A stretch of DNA of 64,000 nt from Pedobacter steynii (GTDB taxonomy: Bacteria > Bacteroidota > Bacteroidia > Sphingobacteriales > Sphingobacteriaceae): contig NZ_CP017141.1 of the NCBI RefSeq assembly GCF_001721645.1, positions 5,890,001-5,954,000 on the forward strand, in the 5' to 3' direction. Below, one piece after another: positions 52,983 to 61,775 of this stretch. The first letter of the stretch is position 1; the number at the start of each line of letters is the position of its first letter. A model generated the notes under the pieces. The model did not search any database, was not told the origin of the DNA, and saw only the letters and a list, made by a program, of their open reading frames with translations. A program made the position numbers and the translations under genes.

Positions 52983-53345
52983 ATGGAAAGGCACTTACCT
53001 GAAGTGGATATAGAAGGCACTGCATTCTATGTAGATGTAATGCGAGAGGAGTTACGACAGAAAGAGGACCGGCTTAACCGGATATCCTTTAATGTTTTCA
53101 GCCAGGAAGGCAACGGATATACTTTCCTCTATGACAGAGCAACAAAAAATGTTGCCGAGGCTGACCAGGATCATCCGGTGATGAAAGAAACGTTTGTCTG
53201 GGTGACGCTGCCTGCTTTAATGGAATTGGACGCCGAGGGCATTGCCCTGAAATATAATATTCCACTATCGGTACTGTTGCCGGAGCTGGGTCTCGATGAT
53301 GAAAATGAGGAGGAGGACTATTATGAAGATGAACACTATAGCTGA
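52983..53345 (+). CDS. Unknown tra-operon protein, first of three related copies
   Basis: 120 residues, soluble. It shares PEVDIEGTAFYVDV near the start and ALMELDAEGIALKY near residue 90 with the genes at 53323 and 56731. Unlike those two it ends in an acidic tail (EEEDYYEDEHYS) and lacks the basic C-terminus. It overlaps the next start by 23 bases, so it is translated with it. Function unknown; the family is restricted to conjugative elements as far as I can judge from context. Confidence 0.7.
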   Translation: MERHLPEVDIEGTAFYVDVMREELRQKEDRLNRISFNVFSQEGNGYTFLYDRATKNVAEADQDHPVMKETFVWVTLPALMELDAEGIALKYNIPLSVLLPELGLDDENEEEDYYEDEHYS

Positions 53346-53823
53346 AGAGTTGCTGCAATCCAGGCTTGACGGGCAGCTTCCCATTATCGATATCGCAGGA
53401 AAGGATTTCAATGTGGTCTGGCAAGATCGCATGCTGAAACCTACGAACGGCAGCGGCTCCGGTTTGGACCTGGATAATATGCCCCTGGATGAAGACGGGT
53501 TAAACTACTTGTGTTTTTACAACCAGGCTACCGAATCTCAGGTATTGATACCGGAAAACATTACCCGGCTACCGGAAGATACCGTATTGCTTAAAATCCC
53601 TAATGAACTATACCTCGACCCGGTTGGTGTTGCAAGGGATTATGGTCAGCCAGATGCTTTCCTGCTCAATCTTTACCCGATCAGGGGAAACTTGAAGGCA
53701 GAGGTAATTCCCATTGAATTATCCGGTCTTCCGGAGTTAATAAAGGCCAATAAAGAGAAAAAACTGGGCGCAAAGATCTGCAAAGTATTTAAAGGTAAAA
53801 GGAAAAGTGGAAAAGGATTATAA
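53323..53823 (+). CDS. Unknown tra-operon protein, second related copy, basic tail
   Basis: The ATG at 53323 is preferred to the frame opening at 53296, as it is preceded by a GAGGAGGAGG run and gives a natural N-terminus (MKMNTIAEELLQSRLDG). 166 residues with QLPIIDIAGKDFNVVW and YLDPVGVARDYG, the two shared motifs of the triplet. It ends KGKRKSGKGL, matching the basic tails of the accessory genes at the left end. It lies between traE and traF. Confidence 0.78.
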   Translation: MKMNTIAEELLQSRLDGQLPIIDIAGKDFNVVWQDRMLKPTNGSGSGLDLDNMPLDEDGLNYLCFYNQATESQVLIPENITRLPEDTVLLKIPNELYLDPVGVARDYGQPDAFLLNLYPIRGNLKAEVIPIELSGLPELIKANKEKKLGAKICKVFKGKRKSGKGL

Positions 53824-53828
53824 GGGCT

Positions 53829-54152
53829 ATGAAAGAAATCCAATATAGTATTAATAAAGGTGTTAACCGGCCAATTGAATTCCGGGGTCTAAAGGCACAG
53901 TATATCTATTATCTGGCAATTGGACTCGCAGTGTTGCTGGTTGTGTTCTCACTCATGTATATAGCGGCGGTACCTGTTTACCTGTGCGTACCGGTAGTGT
54001 TGTTGGCAGGATCGGGTTTGTTTATGGGGGTCTACCGGTATAGCCACAGGTACGGAGAGTTCGGGTTGATGAAAGCCCTTGCACTCCGGCAGGTGCCCGC
54101 TGCTATTTTACTGCGCTCGCGCAAAGCTTTTATTGCCTTGTGCAAAAGATAG
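53829..54152 (+). CDS. traF: TraF (DUF4133), membrane component
   Basis: 107 residues. Two hydrophobic segments (YLAIGLAVLLVVFSLMYIA and VYLCVPVVLLAGSGLFMGV) lie between the conserved INKGVNRPIEFRGLKAQYIY and a C-terminal YRYSHRYGEFGLMKAL. This is the DUF4133/TraF profile, a VirB3-like inner-membrane subunit that works with the VirB4-like TraG next to it. Starts 5 bases after the preceding stop. Confidence 0.92.
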   Translation: MKEIQYSINKGVNRPIEFRGLKAQYIYYLAIGLAVLLVVFSLMYIAAVPVYLCVPVVLLAGSGLFMGVYRYSHRYGEFGLMKALALRQVPAAILLRSRKAFIALCKR

Positions 54153-54182
54153 GTTCATTCTGTAACGGTAAGGTGAAGAGAT

Positions 54183-56717
54183 ATGATAGTGATAATGATA
54201 ATTGCCGCGATCCTTCTGGCAGCAGTGCTGCTACAGCATAAGGAAGCAAAAATAAACAGTAAGGATATTGAAAAAATCCTTCCGTTATGGAAGCTGGAAA
54301 AGGACTGTATCGTCTCCAAAAACGGCGATTTAACTCTGGCCTTTGCAGTTACCTTGCCGGAAATATTTACCCTATCCAATGAGGAGTATGAAGGATTACA
54401 CAATGCCTGGCTAAAGGCAATCAAGGTATTGCCGGTTGGTACTGTGCTCCATAAACAGGACTGGTTCATGCGTTCATCATACAGCTCCGTATTTTCAGAT
54501 GGCGAAGACAATTTCCTGAAGACAAGCGCCAATAAATTTTTTAACGAGCGGCCTTTTCTGGATCATAACTGCTACCTGATGCTTACCCTGAAAGCAGATG
54601 GAAGAAAGCCTGGCAGCTCTGCTTTTTCTAACCTGTTACGAACAAACATTGTTCCTGCAGGTGCGATTAATAACAAGCAGTATCAGCAGCTGACAGATGC
54701 GGCAGGCCAATTTTGCCGGATCTTATCAGATAGCGGTCAGCTTCAGCTCAGAAAGCTTTCGCAGCAGGAACTTACAGGCGACCAAAATAATACGGGGCTA
54801 CTGGAACGGTATCTGTTTCTATCGGGCAATAAAGAAACACCTCAGATCAGGGACATCGAATTTAAGCCGGACTGGAAAATCGGCGAGAACTACTGCCAGC
54901 TTTATACCCTTGCCGATACTGACAACCTTCCGGCCACTTGTGGCCCAAGGGTAAATTATGATAAATATTCAACGGACCGCACCAAGTTCTCTGTCGGTTT
55001 TGCATCGCCTATCGGTCAGCTGCTTCCAGTAAACCATATTTACAATCAGTTTCTGATCATTGGTGATATTCCCAAAACCCTGAAGCGGCTGGAAGCCAAG
55101 CGCAGAAGACTGCAATCGCTTTCTGGCTATAGCCGGGAAAATACGATCAGCAAAGACGCGACCGGGGATTTTTTGAATGAAGCCATCGCAGATGCCAGGA
55201 CACCGATAAAGGCACATTTTAATTTACAGTGCTGGACGGATGATTATAACGAGCTAAAGGAGCTGCGTAACCAGACCTCCTCCTCCCTATCCAAGATGGA
55301 TGTAGTGCCGCACCTGGAAACAACAGGTTATCCGCAGCTCTGGTGGTCCGCCTTAGCTGGCAATGAAGCAGACATCCCGGAAAACGAATGTTTTGAAACC
55401 TTTGCAGAGCAAGCTTCCTGCTTCCTCAATATGGAAACGGCGTACCGGTCCTCAAAGAGCAGTTTCGGTATCCGCCTCAATGACAGGCTTTCGGGTGTGC
55501 CGATACATGTCGACATATCGGATGAGCCGATGGGAAAGATCACTCAAAACCGCAATAAGATAGTGGTGGGCGGTTCCGGATCCGGGAAATCGATGTTCAT
55601 GAACCATATGCTCCATAGCTACGTACAGCAGGGCGCCCACTGCGTTGTTGTCGATGTAGGCCACAGCTATGAAGGGCTCTGCGAGTTGTTGGGTGGTTAT
55701 TATTTTACCTATAGCGAGGAAAACCCAATAAAATTTAACCCTTTTTATATACCGGCAGGCGAAGTGCTGGATACAGAAAAAAAAGAGAGCATCAAAACTT
55801 TGCTTGTTGCCCTCTGGAAACAAAACGATGAGTCGTTCCGGAGATCGGAGTACGTGGCCATATCCAATGCCTTGCAATCTTATTACGGCCACCTGGATAC
55901 AGAACCGGATCTGTTTCCCTGCTTTGATACCTTTTACGAATTCCTCAATGAACATTTTATCAAAGAGCTAGACCGGGACCGGGTAAAGGACCGCGACTTT
56001 GATGTTCATAATTTCCTCTATGTACTGCGGCCCTTTTATAAAGGCGGAGAGTTTGATTATTTACTCAATGCTAAGGAGAATCTGGACGTACTGGGCCAGC
56101 CTCTGGTGATATTTGAAATTGATGCGGTCAAGGACCATCCCATATTGTTTCCGGTTATTGCGTTGATCATCTGTGAGCTTTTTATATCCAAAATGAGAAA
56201 GCTGAAGGGAATCCGTAAGGTGATCGTCATTGAAGAGGCATGGAAAGCTGTGGCGAAAGCAGGTATGGCTGAATTCATGAAATACCTCTACAAAACAGTT
56301 CGTAAATATTTTGGCGAAGCAATAACCGTTACCCAGGAAATTGATGACCTGCTTAGTTCGCCGATCATCAAGGAAGCTATTATCAATAATGCCGATTGTA
56401 AAATCCTGCTGGACCTGCGCAAGTTCCAGAACAAGTTCGACCAGATCCAGGAAGTGCTGGGCATGTCAGACAAAGGCAAAGCGCTGGTGCTGTCGCTCAA
56501 TATTGCCAATGATCCAAATAGAAGGTACCGGGAAGTATATATCGAGCTGGGTAACCAACTGATGAAAGTATATGGCTACGAACCATCGATTGAAGAGTAC
56601 TATGCCTATTCTACGGAGCAGACAGAGAAATTGAAAGTAAAAGAATTTACAAAACGGTACGGAGGCGATATCAGAAAAGCATTGAGCGCCATTGCAGCGG
56701 AAGAACTCCGTGCCTAA
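54183..56717 (+). CDS. traG: TraG, VirB4-like conjugation ATPase
   Basis: 844 residues. A short N-terminal membrane helix (VIMIIAAILLAAVLL) is followed by the TraG N-terminal region and an ATPase domain: Walker A VVGGSGSGKS (about 460-469), Walker B VIVIEEAWKA (about 680) and an arginine-bearing YLYKTVRKYFGEAI. It powers channel assembly and substrate transfer. This is the VirB4 homologue, not the coupling protein (MobC at 5103). In the CTnDOT order TraE, TraF, TraG. Intact. Confidence 0.94.
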   Translation: MIVIMIIAAILLAAVLLQHKEAKINSKDIEKILPLWKLEKDCIVSKNGDLTLAFAVTLPEIFTLSNEEYEGLHNAWLKAIKVLPVGTVLHKQDWFMRSSYSSVFSDGEDNFLKTSANKFFNERPFLDHNCYLMLTLKADGRKPGSSAFSNLLRTNIVPAGAINNKQYQQLTDAAGQFCRILSDSGQLQLRKLSQQELTGDQNNTGLLERYLFLSGNKETPQIRDIEFKPDWKIGENYCQLYTLADTDNLPATCGPRVNYDKYSTDRTKFSVGFASPIGQLLPVNHIYNQFLIIGDIPKTLKRLEAKRRRLQSLSGYSRENTISKDATGDFLNEAIADARTPIKAHFNLQCWTDDYNELKELRNQTSSSLSKMDVVPHLETTGYPQLWWSALAGNEADIPENECFETFAEQASCFLNMETAYRSSKSSFGIRLNDRLSGVPIHVDISDEPMGKITQNRNKIVVGGSGSGKSMFMNHMLHSYVQQGAHCVVVDVGHSYEGLCELLGGYYFTYSEENPIKFNPFYIPAGEVLDTEKKESIKTLLVALWKQNDESFRRSEYVAISNALQSYYGHLDTEPDLFPCFDTFYEFLNEHFIKELDRDRVKDRDFDVHNFLYVLRPFYKGGEFDYLLNAKENLDVLGQPLVIFEIDAVKDHPILFPVIALIICELFISKMRKLKGIRKVIVIEEAWKAVAKAGMAEFMKYLYKTVRKYFGEAITVTQEIDDLLSSPIIKEAIINNADCKILLDLRKFQNKFDQIQEVLGMSDKGKALVLSLNIANDPNRRYREVYIELGNQLMKVYGYEPSIEEYYAYSTEQTEKLKVKEFTKRYGGDIRKALSAIAAEELRA

Positions 56718-56730
56718 AAATTAAAAGATT

Positions 56731-57291
56731 ATGGAAAATGAATTTAATCCTCAGGATCTCTTCGACATAAATGTCTATAAATCCCTAAAAGGGAAAGAAG
56801 CAGTATCGCGGCGTGTTGACGGACTCCAGCCGGTTATAGACATCAAGGGCCAGCCCTATTTTATAAACGTTCACTTTGGCCTGCTGGAACCGGCCAACAA
56901 CTTTTTGATTGAGCCGATCCGCATCGGTGATATCCAAATGGACCAGCAGACAAAAAAGTTGTCCTTCTACTTCGATACCAGCACCAAAGAAAGGGTTGAT
57001 ATCGACGAGGCCATTACGGAACTGCCGGGAAACGTGGTCCGTGTAGAACTACCCAACCTATATTACCTGGACCCTATCGGTATGGCACGTCGGAATGAAA
57101 AGGATTTGTTGTATTACAAAAACGATGGCATCCCGTTAAGGATGTACCGGGTAGCTACTATTATTCCATTGCAAAAAACCGAACTGCTGGCCGAGGTGAA
57201 TGAGAACCGCAAGCGTTCAGGTATGGAGCCCTTGCAACCTGGCGGTAAGGGGAAACAAAATACTCAAAAGAAAAGGAGGATGGGCTTATGA
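56731..57291 (+). CDS. Unknown tra-operon protein, third related copy, basic tail
   Basis: 186 residues, soluble. Shared motifs LQPVIDIKGQPYFINV and LPNLYYLDPIGMARRN put it with the genes at 52983 and 53323. It is the longest of the three, with an extra block (PIRIGDIQMDQQTKKLSFYFDTSTKERVD) before the second motif. It ends NTQKKRRMGL, another basic tail ending in leucine. It overlaps the next gene by 4 bases. A structural or regulatory element of the transfer machinery is possible. Confidence 0.78.
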   Translation: MENEFNPQDLFDINVYKSLKGKEAVSRRVDGLQPVIDIKGQPYFINVHFGLLEPANNFLIEPIRIGDIQMDQQTKKLSFYFDTSTKERVDIDEAITELPGNVVRVELPNLYYLDPIGMARRNEKDLLYYKNDGIPLRMYRVATIIPLQKTELLAEVNENRKRSGMEPLQPGGKGKQNTQKKRRMGL

Positions 57292-57983
57292 AAAATGTCA
57301 TTACCGGTAGATTGAAAAAAACGCTTGTAATAGTATTATGCCTGTTAGTTACTACGCCTGTATTTCAGGCACAGGCGCAGATCCCGCTGATCGATGTACT
57401 CAAAGGGGCAGTCAAAAAGGTGATCAAAGCTGTAGACCTGCAGATACAACGCCAGCAGAACAAAATCATCTGGCTGCAAAACGCGCAGAAAACCCTGGAG
57501 AACGCCATGTCGAAGCTGAAACTCAATGAGATATCGGAATGGACAGAAAAGCAGCGTAAGCTTTATGACGATTACTTCCAGGAACTCCGTAAGGTCAAAA
57601 ACCTGATCAGCACCTATAAAAAGACAAAGGGTATTATTACCCGGCAGGTTCAGCTCGTGGAAGAGTATAAAAAAGCATGGAACCTGCTGCGCCAGGATAA
57701 GCACTTCAGCGCGCGGGAGCTTGATTATATGTATAAGGTCTATACCGGCATACTGGATGAGAGCCTAAAAAATCTGGATCAGCTGTTTTTGGTTACCAAT
57801 GCTTTTGCAACGCAGATGACCGATGGTAAACGATTGGAACTGATACATACTGCGAGCGACAACCTGGAAAAGAACCTGACTGACATGCGGGGATTCAATA
57901 ATCGCAACTACAGGATCAGCCTCTCCCGCGCAGATGATATCACCCAGGCCGAAATGTTGAAAAAACTGTATGGTTTACAATAG
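57288..57983 (+). CDS. Periplasmic coiled-coil transfer protein, TraI-like, copy 1
   Basis: 231 residues. A signal peptide (LVIVLCLLVTTPVFQAQAQ) leads to a long helical, coiled-coil region (QIQRQQNKIIWLQNAQKTLENA) and a C-terminal helical part (ARELDYMYKVYTGILDESLKNLDQL, AEMLKKLYGL). It matches the VirB5/TraI-type secreted subunit by position between TraG and TraJ. The genes at 58416 and 60080 are its relatives (see findings). ATGA overlap with the preceding gene. CTnDOT TraI is the likely counterpart, but three related proteins make the choice uncertain. Confidence 0.75.
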   Translation: MKNVITGRLKKTLVIVLCLLVTTPVFQAQAQIPLIDVLKGAVKKVIKAVDLQIQRQQNKIIWLQNAQKTLENAMSKLKLNEISEWTEKQRKLYDDYFQELRKVKNLISTYKKTKGIITRQVQLVEEYKKAWNLLRQDKHFSARELDYMYKVYTGILDESLKNLDQLFLVTNAFATQMTDGKRLELIHTASDNLEKNLTDMRGFNNRNYRISLSRADDITQAEMLKKLYGLQ

Positions 57984-57990
57984 AGGAGAT

Positions 57991-58419
57991 ATGGAGAGCG
58001 AAGAACAAAAAAGGATTGCAGTATCAGACTTTACGACACTGCTATACCAGAAGGGATACCGGGGGCGCTTTAGCGTCGAATTGCCCCTGACGAACAACAC
58101 GTTTTTTGCAGGTAGATTATCCGACTGCCTGAGTGATGCCCTTAAACATTATAATGCTACAGCCGGTACGGAATCAGTGCTTAAGTTAAAGACCACGGCC
58201 CCATATGCTGATCATCTGGAATGTACTTTCAGCGTTCGGTTTGATGAGGTTAAAGGCTTTTTAGTTAATGGCGCAGCATTTCGCGATACCAGAACCGGAC
58301 AAAGCCATGCTTACAGGATAAGCAGTAATCATCAGCTGCCGGGTGCCAATACCATTGAAGGGCTCTTTCCAAAACCTAAACCCTGGGATAAACATTTGAA
58401 AGGAAAATTCAGGCCATGA
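57991..58419 (+). CDS. Small unknown tra-operon protein
   Basis: 142 residues from the ATG at 57991, 7 bases after the upstream stop and behind a GAGGAG; an in-frame earlier ATG at 57970 would overlap the previous gene. No signal peptide. Motifs FTTLLYQKGYRGRFSVEL and HLECTFSVRFDEVKGFLVNGAAF, and a basic tail (KPWDKHLKGKFRP). Not recognised. It overlaps the next start by 4 bases. Confidence 0.7.
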   Translation: MESEEQKRIAVSDFTTLLYQKGYRGRFSVELPLTNNTFFAGRLSDCLSDALKHYNATAGTESVLKLKTTAPYADHLECTFSVRFDEVKGFLVNGAAFRDTRTGQSHAYRISSNHQLPGANTIEGLFPKPKPWDKHLKGKFRP

Positions 58420-59114
58420 AGAAACAATTTATTAATACCGGAAACAGATACAGATTGCTTACATGCTGCTGTATCAAGACGCTTACCACCCTAACTACTG
58501 TGATGCTGCTTTTCGCATCACCCGCCATTGCGCAGACCTGGGGCGAGTGGTTCAACCAGAAAAGTACGCAGAGAAAATACCTGATCCAGCAGATCGCTGC
58601 ACTCAAGGTGTATACGGAGTTTTTACGCAAAGGCTATACGGTTGTAAAGGATGGCACCGGGCTGATTCGTGATATTAAAAACGGGGACTTTAATCTGCAT
58701 AAGGATTATTTCGGAGGTCTGAAAACTGTGAATCCTGCAATAAAGCAATATGACAAGGTAGACGATATCATTGCAATGCATGCACTGATGTTGCAGGAGC
58801 GGCAAGCAACACTGGCTACGGCAGCGGACAGTAAGCGTTTCAGCAATGAAGAGATCCGGGCGCTGCTAAAACTGTATGCTGCACTGAGTGATGAAGCAGG
58901 CAAAGATCTCGATGAATTGCTAATGGTAGTAGAGAACGGAACACTGGAGCTTAGCGACGATGAACGAATTAAAAGGATTGAACAGTTATATGCCAGGATG
59001 CAGGGTAAGCTTAGTTTTCAGAGGAAATTGAATAACAATATTGTCGCAATATCCAGCGGAAGAAAACGTCAGTCGGAGGATAATGAGATAATGAAAGCCA
59101 TAATGGGTATTTAA
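58416..59114 (+). CDS. Periplasmic helical transfer protein, copy 2
   Basis: 232 residues. A long N-terminal signal (IKTLTTLTTVMLLFASPAIAQT) is followed by helices with QQIAALKVYTEFLRKGYTVVKDG and, near 140-190, RFSNEEIRALLKLYAALSDEAGKDLDELL and LELSDDERIKRIEQLYARM. The same pattern occurs in the gene at 60080 and, less closely, at 57288. Automatic annotation often calls this type TerB-like. An extracytoplasmic channel or surface component of the conjugation machine is likely. It overlaps the preceding gene by 4 bases. Confidence 0.8.
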   Translation: MKKQFINTGNRYRLLTCCCIKTLTTLTTVMLLFASPAIAQTWGEWFNQKSTQRKYLIQQIAALKVYTEFLRKGYTVVKDGTGLIRDIKNGDFNLHKDYFGGLKTVNPAIKQYDKVDDIIAMHALMLQERQATLATAADSKRFSNEEIRALLKLYAALSDEAGKDLDELLMVVENGTLELSDDERIKRIEQLYARMQGKLSFQRKLNNNIVAISSGRKRQSEDNEIMKAIMGI

Positions 59115-59175
59115 GATTGAATGTGAAATAGAAAAGGGCCTGACGGATTAACCGGAACGGCATGAGGAGAAAGAT

Positions 59176-60012
59176 ATGATGGAGATAATTTCACTGGGTT
59201 TAGGCGTGCAGAGCACGGCCCTTTACCTGATGTCCAGTATGGGACAAATTCCAAGGGCTGATTATGCCATTTTCGCCGATACAGGTAAAGAAGGTTCCGG
59301 CACTTACAAGTATATGAACTTCCTGCAGCAATGGCAGGCAAAAAATAATGGTATTCCGCTGATCGTATGCCAGGACAAAAACCTTTATGCAGATCTGCTG
59401 GACAAAGAACGGAGCAACCGATTTTCTTCTATTCCGGCATTTACCCAAAGTGAAAATGGTTCTGTAGGTATGCTTCGAAGGCAATGCACGGCCGAGTACA
59501 AAATATTCGTTGTCGATAACTATATACGCGATCATATATACCAGATCCCCAAAGGGACCCAAAGGCCACGAACCGGGCTTTGGCATGGTATTACGCTCGA
59601 TGAAGTCGAACGCATGTCGCTTCCCCATGAAGCATGGAAGGTCAACACCTATCCTTTTCTGGGTCAGCTATCCCGTAAAAATGGAGAGACTTCCCCTATT
59701 TCCTGGTCCAGGCCGATGAGCCGTCAGGATGTAATCCGCTGGTATGTTTTGCATGAACTACCCATTCCGCCGAAGTCGAGCTGTGTATTCTGTCCCTATC
59801 AGTCCGATCATTCCTGGGCAATGAAAAAAATAAATGAGCCTGATGATTTTGCGGCAGCAGTAAAGGTCGACGAAGCGATCCGCAACAGTACGGCAAAAGG
59901 CATTAATAATCCGGTATACCTGCACCGCTCCTGTCGGCCATTAGCCCAGGTTGTATTCGATACCGGGCAGAAGGAAGAGTGGGGCGAATGTTCGGGCAAC
60001 TGCCATGTTTAA
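59176..60012 (+). CDS. PAPS-reductase-like nucleotide alpha hydrolase
   Basis: 278 residues. A PP-motif SLGLGVQSTAL (6-16) with ADTGKE (35-39), then RRQCTAEYKI (C104) and C203/C206 in SSCVFCPYQSD, and a C-terminal CSGNC (272-276), fit the 3'-phosphoadenosine phosphosulfate reductase/DndC-like class found on phages and ICEs. The clustered Cys suggests a metal or Fe-S site. Not part of the conserved tra core; a moron-like inserted gene, whose product could take part in nucleotide/DNA sulfur chemistry or other ATP-pyrophosphatase chemistry. Starts 61 bases after copy 2 of the helical family, 67 before copy 3. Confidence 0.85.
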   Translation: MMEIISLGLGVQSTALYLMSSMGQIPRADYAIFADTGKEGSGTYKYMNFLQQWQAKNNGIPLIVCQDKNLYADLLDKERSNRFSSIPAFTQSENGSVGMLRRQCTAEYKIFVVDNYIRDHIYQIPKGTQRPRTGLWHGITLDEVERMSLPHEAWKVNTYPFLGQLSRKNGETSPISWSRPMSRQDVIRWYVLHELPIPPKSSCVFCPYQSDHSWAMKKINEPDDFAAAVKVDEAIRNSTAKGINNPVYLHRSCRPLAQVVFDTGQKEEWGECSGNCHV

Positions 60013-60079
60013 AGGAAAGGCAAAAATACCAGCCGCAGGTGCGGCTGGTAAGAAAAAGTTGGATACAAAATTCAAGATC

Positions 60080-60709
60080 ATGAAAAAGATACTTACAGCG
60101 GTTTTGACCCTGTGCTGCACCTTGCAGCTACAACTGGCTTCCGCCCAATCGGCGGAGATTCAGCAGCTGATATTAAATATTGAAAAGCTGGCGCAGTTCA
60201 AGGCTATCCTCAGTGACCTTAAGAAAGGATATGATATCGCGCATAACGGCTATAACACAGTAAAGAATATTTCCCAGGGTAATTTCAGCATGCACCAGGT
60301 TTTCCTCGATGGCCTGCTGGCGGTCAATCCGGAGCTTCGCAAATACAGGAAAGTAGCAGATATCATTAACTATCAGGTCAGGATACTTTCTGAATATCAG
60401 TCTGCCTTCAACCGGTTTAAAAGTACCGGCAATTTTACACCTGCGGAAATAATCTACCTGGGCAAAGTATATGGCAACCTGTTTGACCGCAGCCTTGAAA
60501 ATATTGATGAGCTGGCTATGATCCTTACCGCAAGCGAACTGCGTATGAGTGACGATGAACGGATCACTGCCATAGACCGGCTTTACGAGGATATGAGCGG
60601 TAAACTTTCCTTCCTCCGCTCCTTCAATAAAAAGACCGAAATACTCCACAGGCAACGGGGCCAACAAGTCCGGGAGAATAATTTGGCAAAAAAGATATAC
60701 GGACAATGA
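60080..60709 (+). CDS. Periplasmic helical transfer protein, copy 3
   Basis: I use the ATG at 60080 (MKKILTAVLTLCC), because it begins a signal peptide (VLTLCCTLQLQLASAQS); the longer frame from 59951 overlaps the PAPS-reductase-like gene. 209 residues, closely like the gene at 58416: LSDLKKGYDIAHNGYNTVKN, ISQGNFSMHQVF and FTPAEIIYLGKVYGNLFDRSLENIDEL, then MSDDERITAIDRLYEDMSGKLSFLRSFN. It is therefore a tandem duplicate separated by one gene. A type IV secretion periplasmic subunit is probable. Confidence 0.82.
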   Translation: MKKILTAVLTLCCTLQLQLASAQSAEIQQLILNIEKLAQFKAILSDLKKGYDIAHNGYNTVKNISQGNFSMHQVFLDGLLAVNPELRKYRKVADIINYQVRILSEYQSAFNRFKSTGNFTPAEIIYLGKVYGNLFDRSLENIDELAMILTASELRMSDDERITAIDRLYEDMSGKLSFLRSFNKKTEILHRQRGQQVRENNLAKKIYGQ

Positions 60710-60747
60710 TCCGGTAAGCAAGTTTAGATACCTAAAAATCGTGTAGA

Positions 60748-61752
60748 ATGAAAAAGTGTGGAAGAAAATTTTGGGTTATGGTTACCCTATGCCTGTTAGT
60801 GCCGATGTTCAGCCAGGCTCAGGGCGTTAGTGAAAGTGTTTACGATCTTAATGGAGTGCTGAAAAAACTGTTCAACGATATGCTCCCTTTATGCGAGCCG
60901 CTGATGAACGTCGGCAGGGCAATTGCTGGTTTTGCCGCCCTTACCTATATAGCTGTCCGTGTATGGAAGCACATTGCCAAAGCAGAGGCTATTGATTTCT
61001 TTCCATTGCTACGGCCTTTTGCGATTGGAATGGCGATTATGTTGTTCCCGCAGGTTATCGGCCTGATGAATGGTGTGCTCGATCCCATAGAGGTCGCGAC
61101 CAGGCAAATGTCTAAAGACAGCCATAAGGCTATCCGCTACAATATTGAGCAGCAGGAAAAGGCGGTTAATCAAACGCCACCCGTTGGCGTTTATCCCGGC
61201 GGCCCGGATGATATGGAAAAATATGAGCAGCCTGACGGCAGCTCGGAAGAAGATGGATTTTTCTCTGGTCTGAAAAGTGCCTTCAGCGTATTTAATCTCA
61301 AAAATATGTTTAAGCTATTTATCAGCGATGTCGTCCAGATCCTCTATTCTGCTGCCGCCTTATGTATCAATACCATCCGCACTTTTTACCTGCTCATACT
61401 GGCCATCCTTGGTCCCCTGGTGCTGGGATTGTCCGTCTTTGACGGCTTCCAGCATACGCTGGCGAGTTGGTTTGCCAGATATATCAATGTCTATATGTGG
61501 CTTCCGGTCGCCAATCTCTTCGGAGCGATCACATCGAAGATTTTAGAAAACATGATGACCCTGGACCAGGATTTTGGCAGCAGCATCGCCTATATCATTT
61601 TCATGATCATTTCCATAGTCGGCTATACCACTGTGCCCAATGTAGCTGGGTACATCATCCAGGCCGGTGGCAAAGATACCCTCCTCCATAAAATCAACAA
61701 CATGACGCAAGCTGCCGGGAAGGCGGCAATGACCGGATTGTCAAAACTCTGA
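60748..61752 (+). CDS. traJ: TraJ, VirB6-like polytopic membrane protein
   Basis: 334 residues. A signal-like N-terminus (VMVTLCLLVPMFSQAQG) and several membrane segments (IAGFAALTYIAVRVW, LRPFAIGMAIMLFPQVIGLMNGV, IRTFYLLILAILGPLVLGLSVF, IAYIIFMIISIVGYTTV) fit the TraJ/VirB6 profile. The proline- and glutamate-rich loop at about 130-170 is cytoplasmic or periplasmic. VirB6-type proteins form the inner-membrane part of the channel. It follows the helical triplet and precedes traK by 23 bases. Confidence 0.92.
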   Translation: MKKCGRKFWVMVTLCLLVPMFSQAQGVSESVYDLNGVLKKLFNDMLPLCEPLMNVGRAIAGFAALTYIAVRVWKHIAKAEAIDFFPLLRPFAIGMAIMLFPQVIGLMNGVLDPIEVATRQMSKDSHKAIRYNIEQQEKAVNQTPPVGVYPGGPDDMEKYEQPDGSSEEDGFFSGLKSAFSVFNLKNMFKLFISDVVQILYSAAALCINTIRTFYLLILAILGPLVLGLSVFDGFQHTLASWFARYINVYMWLPVANLFGAITSKILENMMTLDQDFGSSIAYIIFMIISIVGYTTVPNVAGYIIQAGGKDTLLHKINNMTQAAGKAAMTGLSKL

Positions 61753-61775
61753 TTCCTCAACTAAAGCAAACAAAT

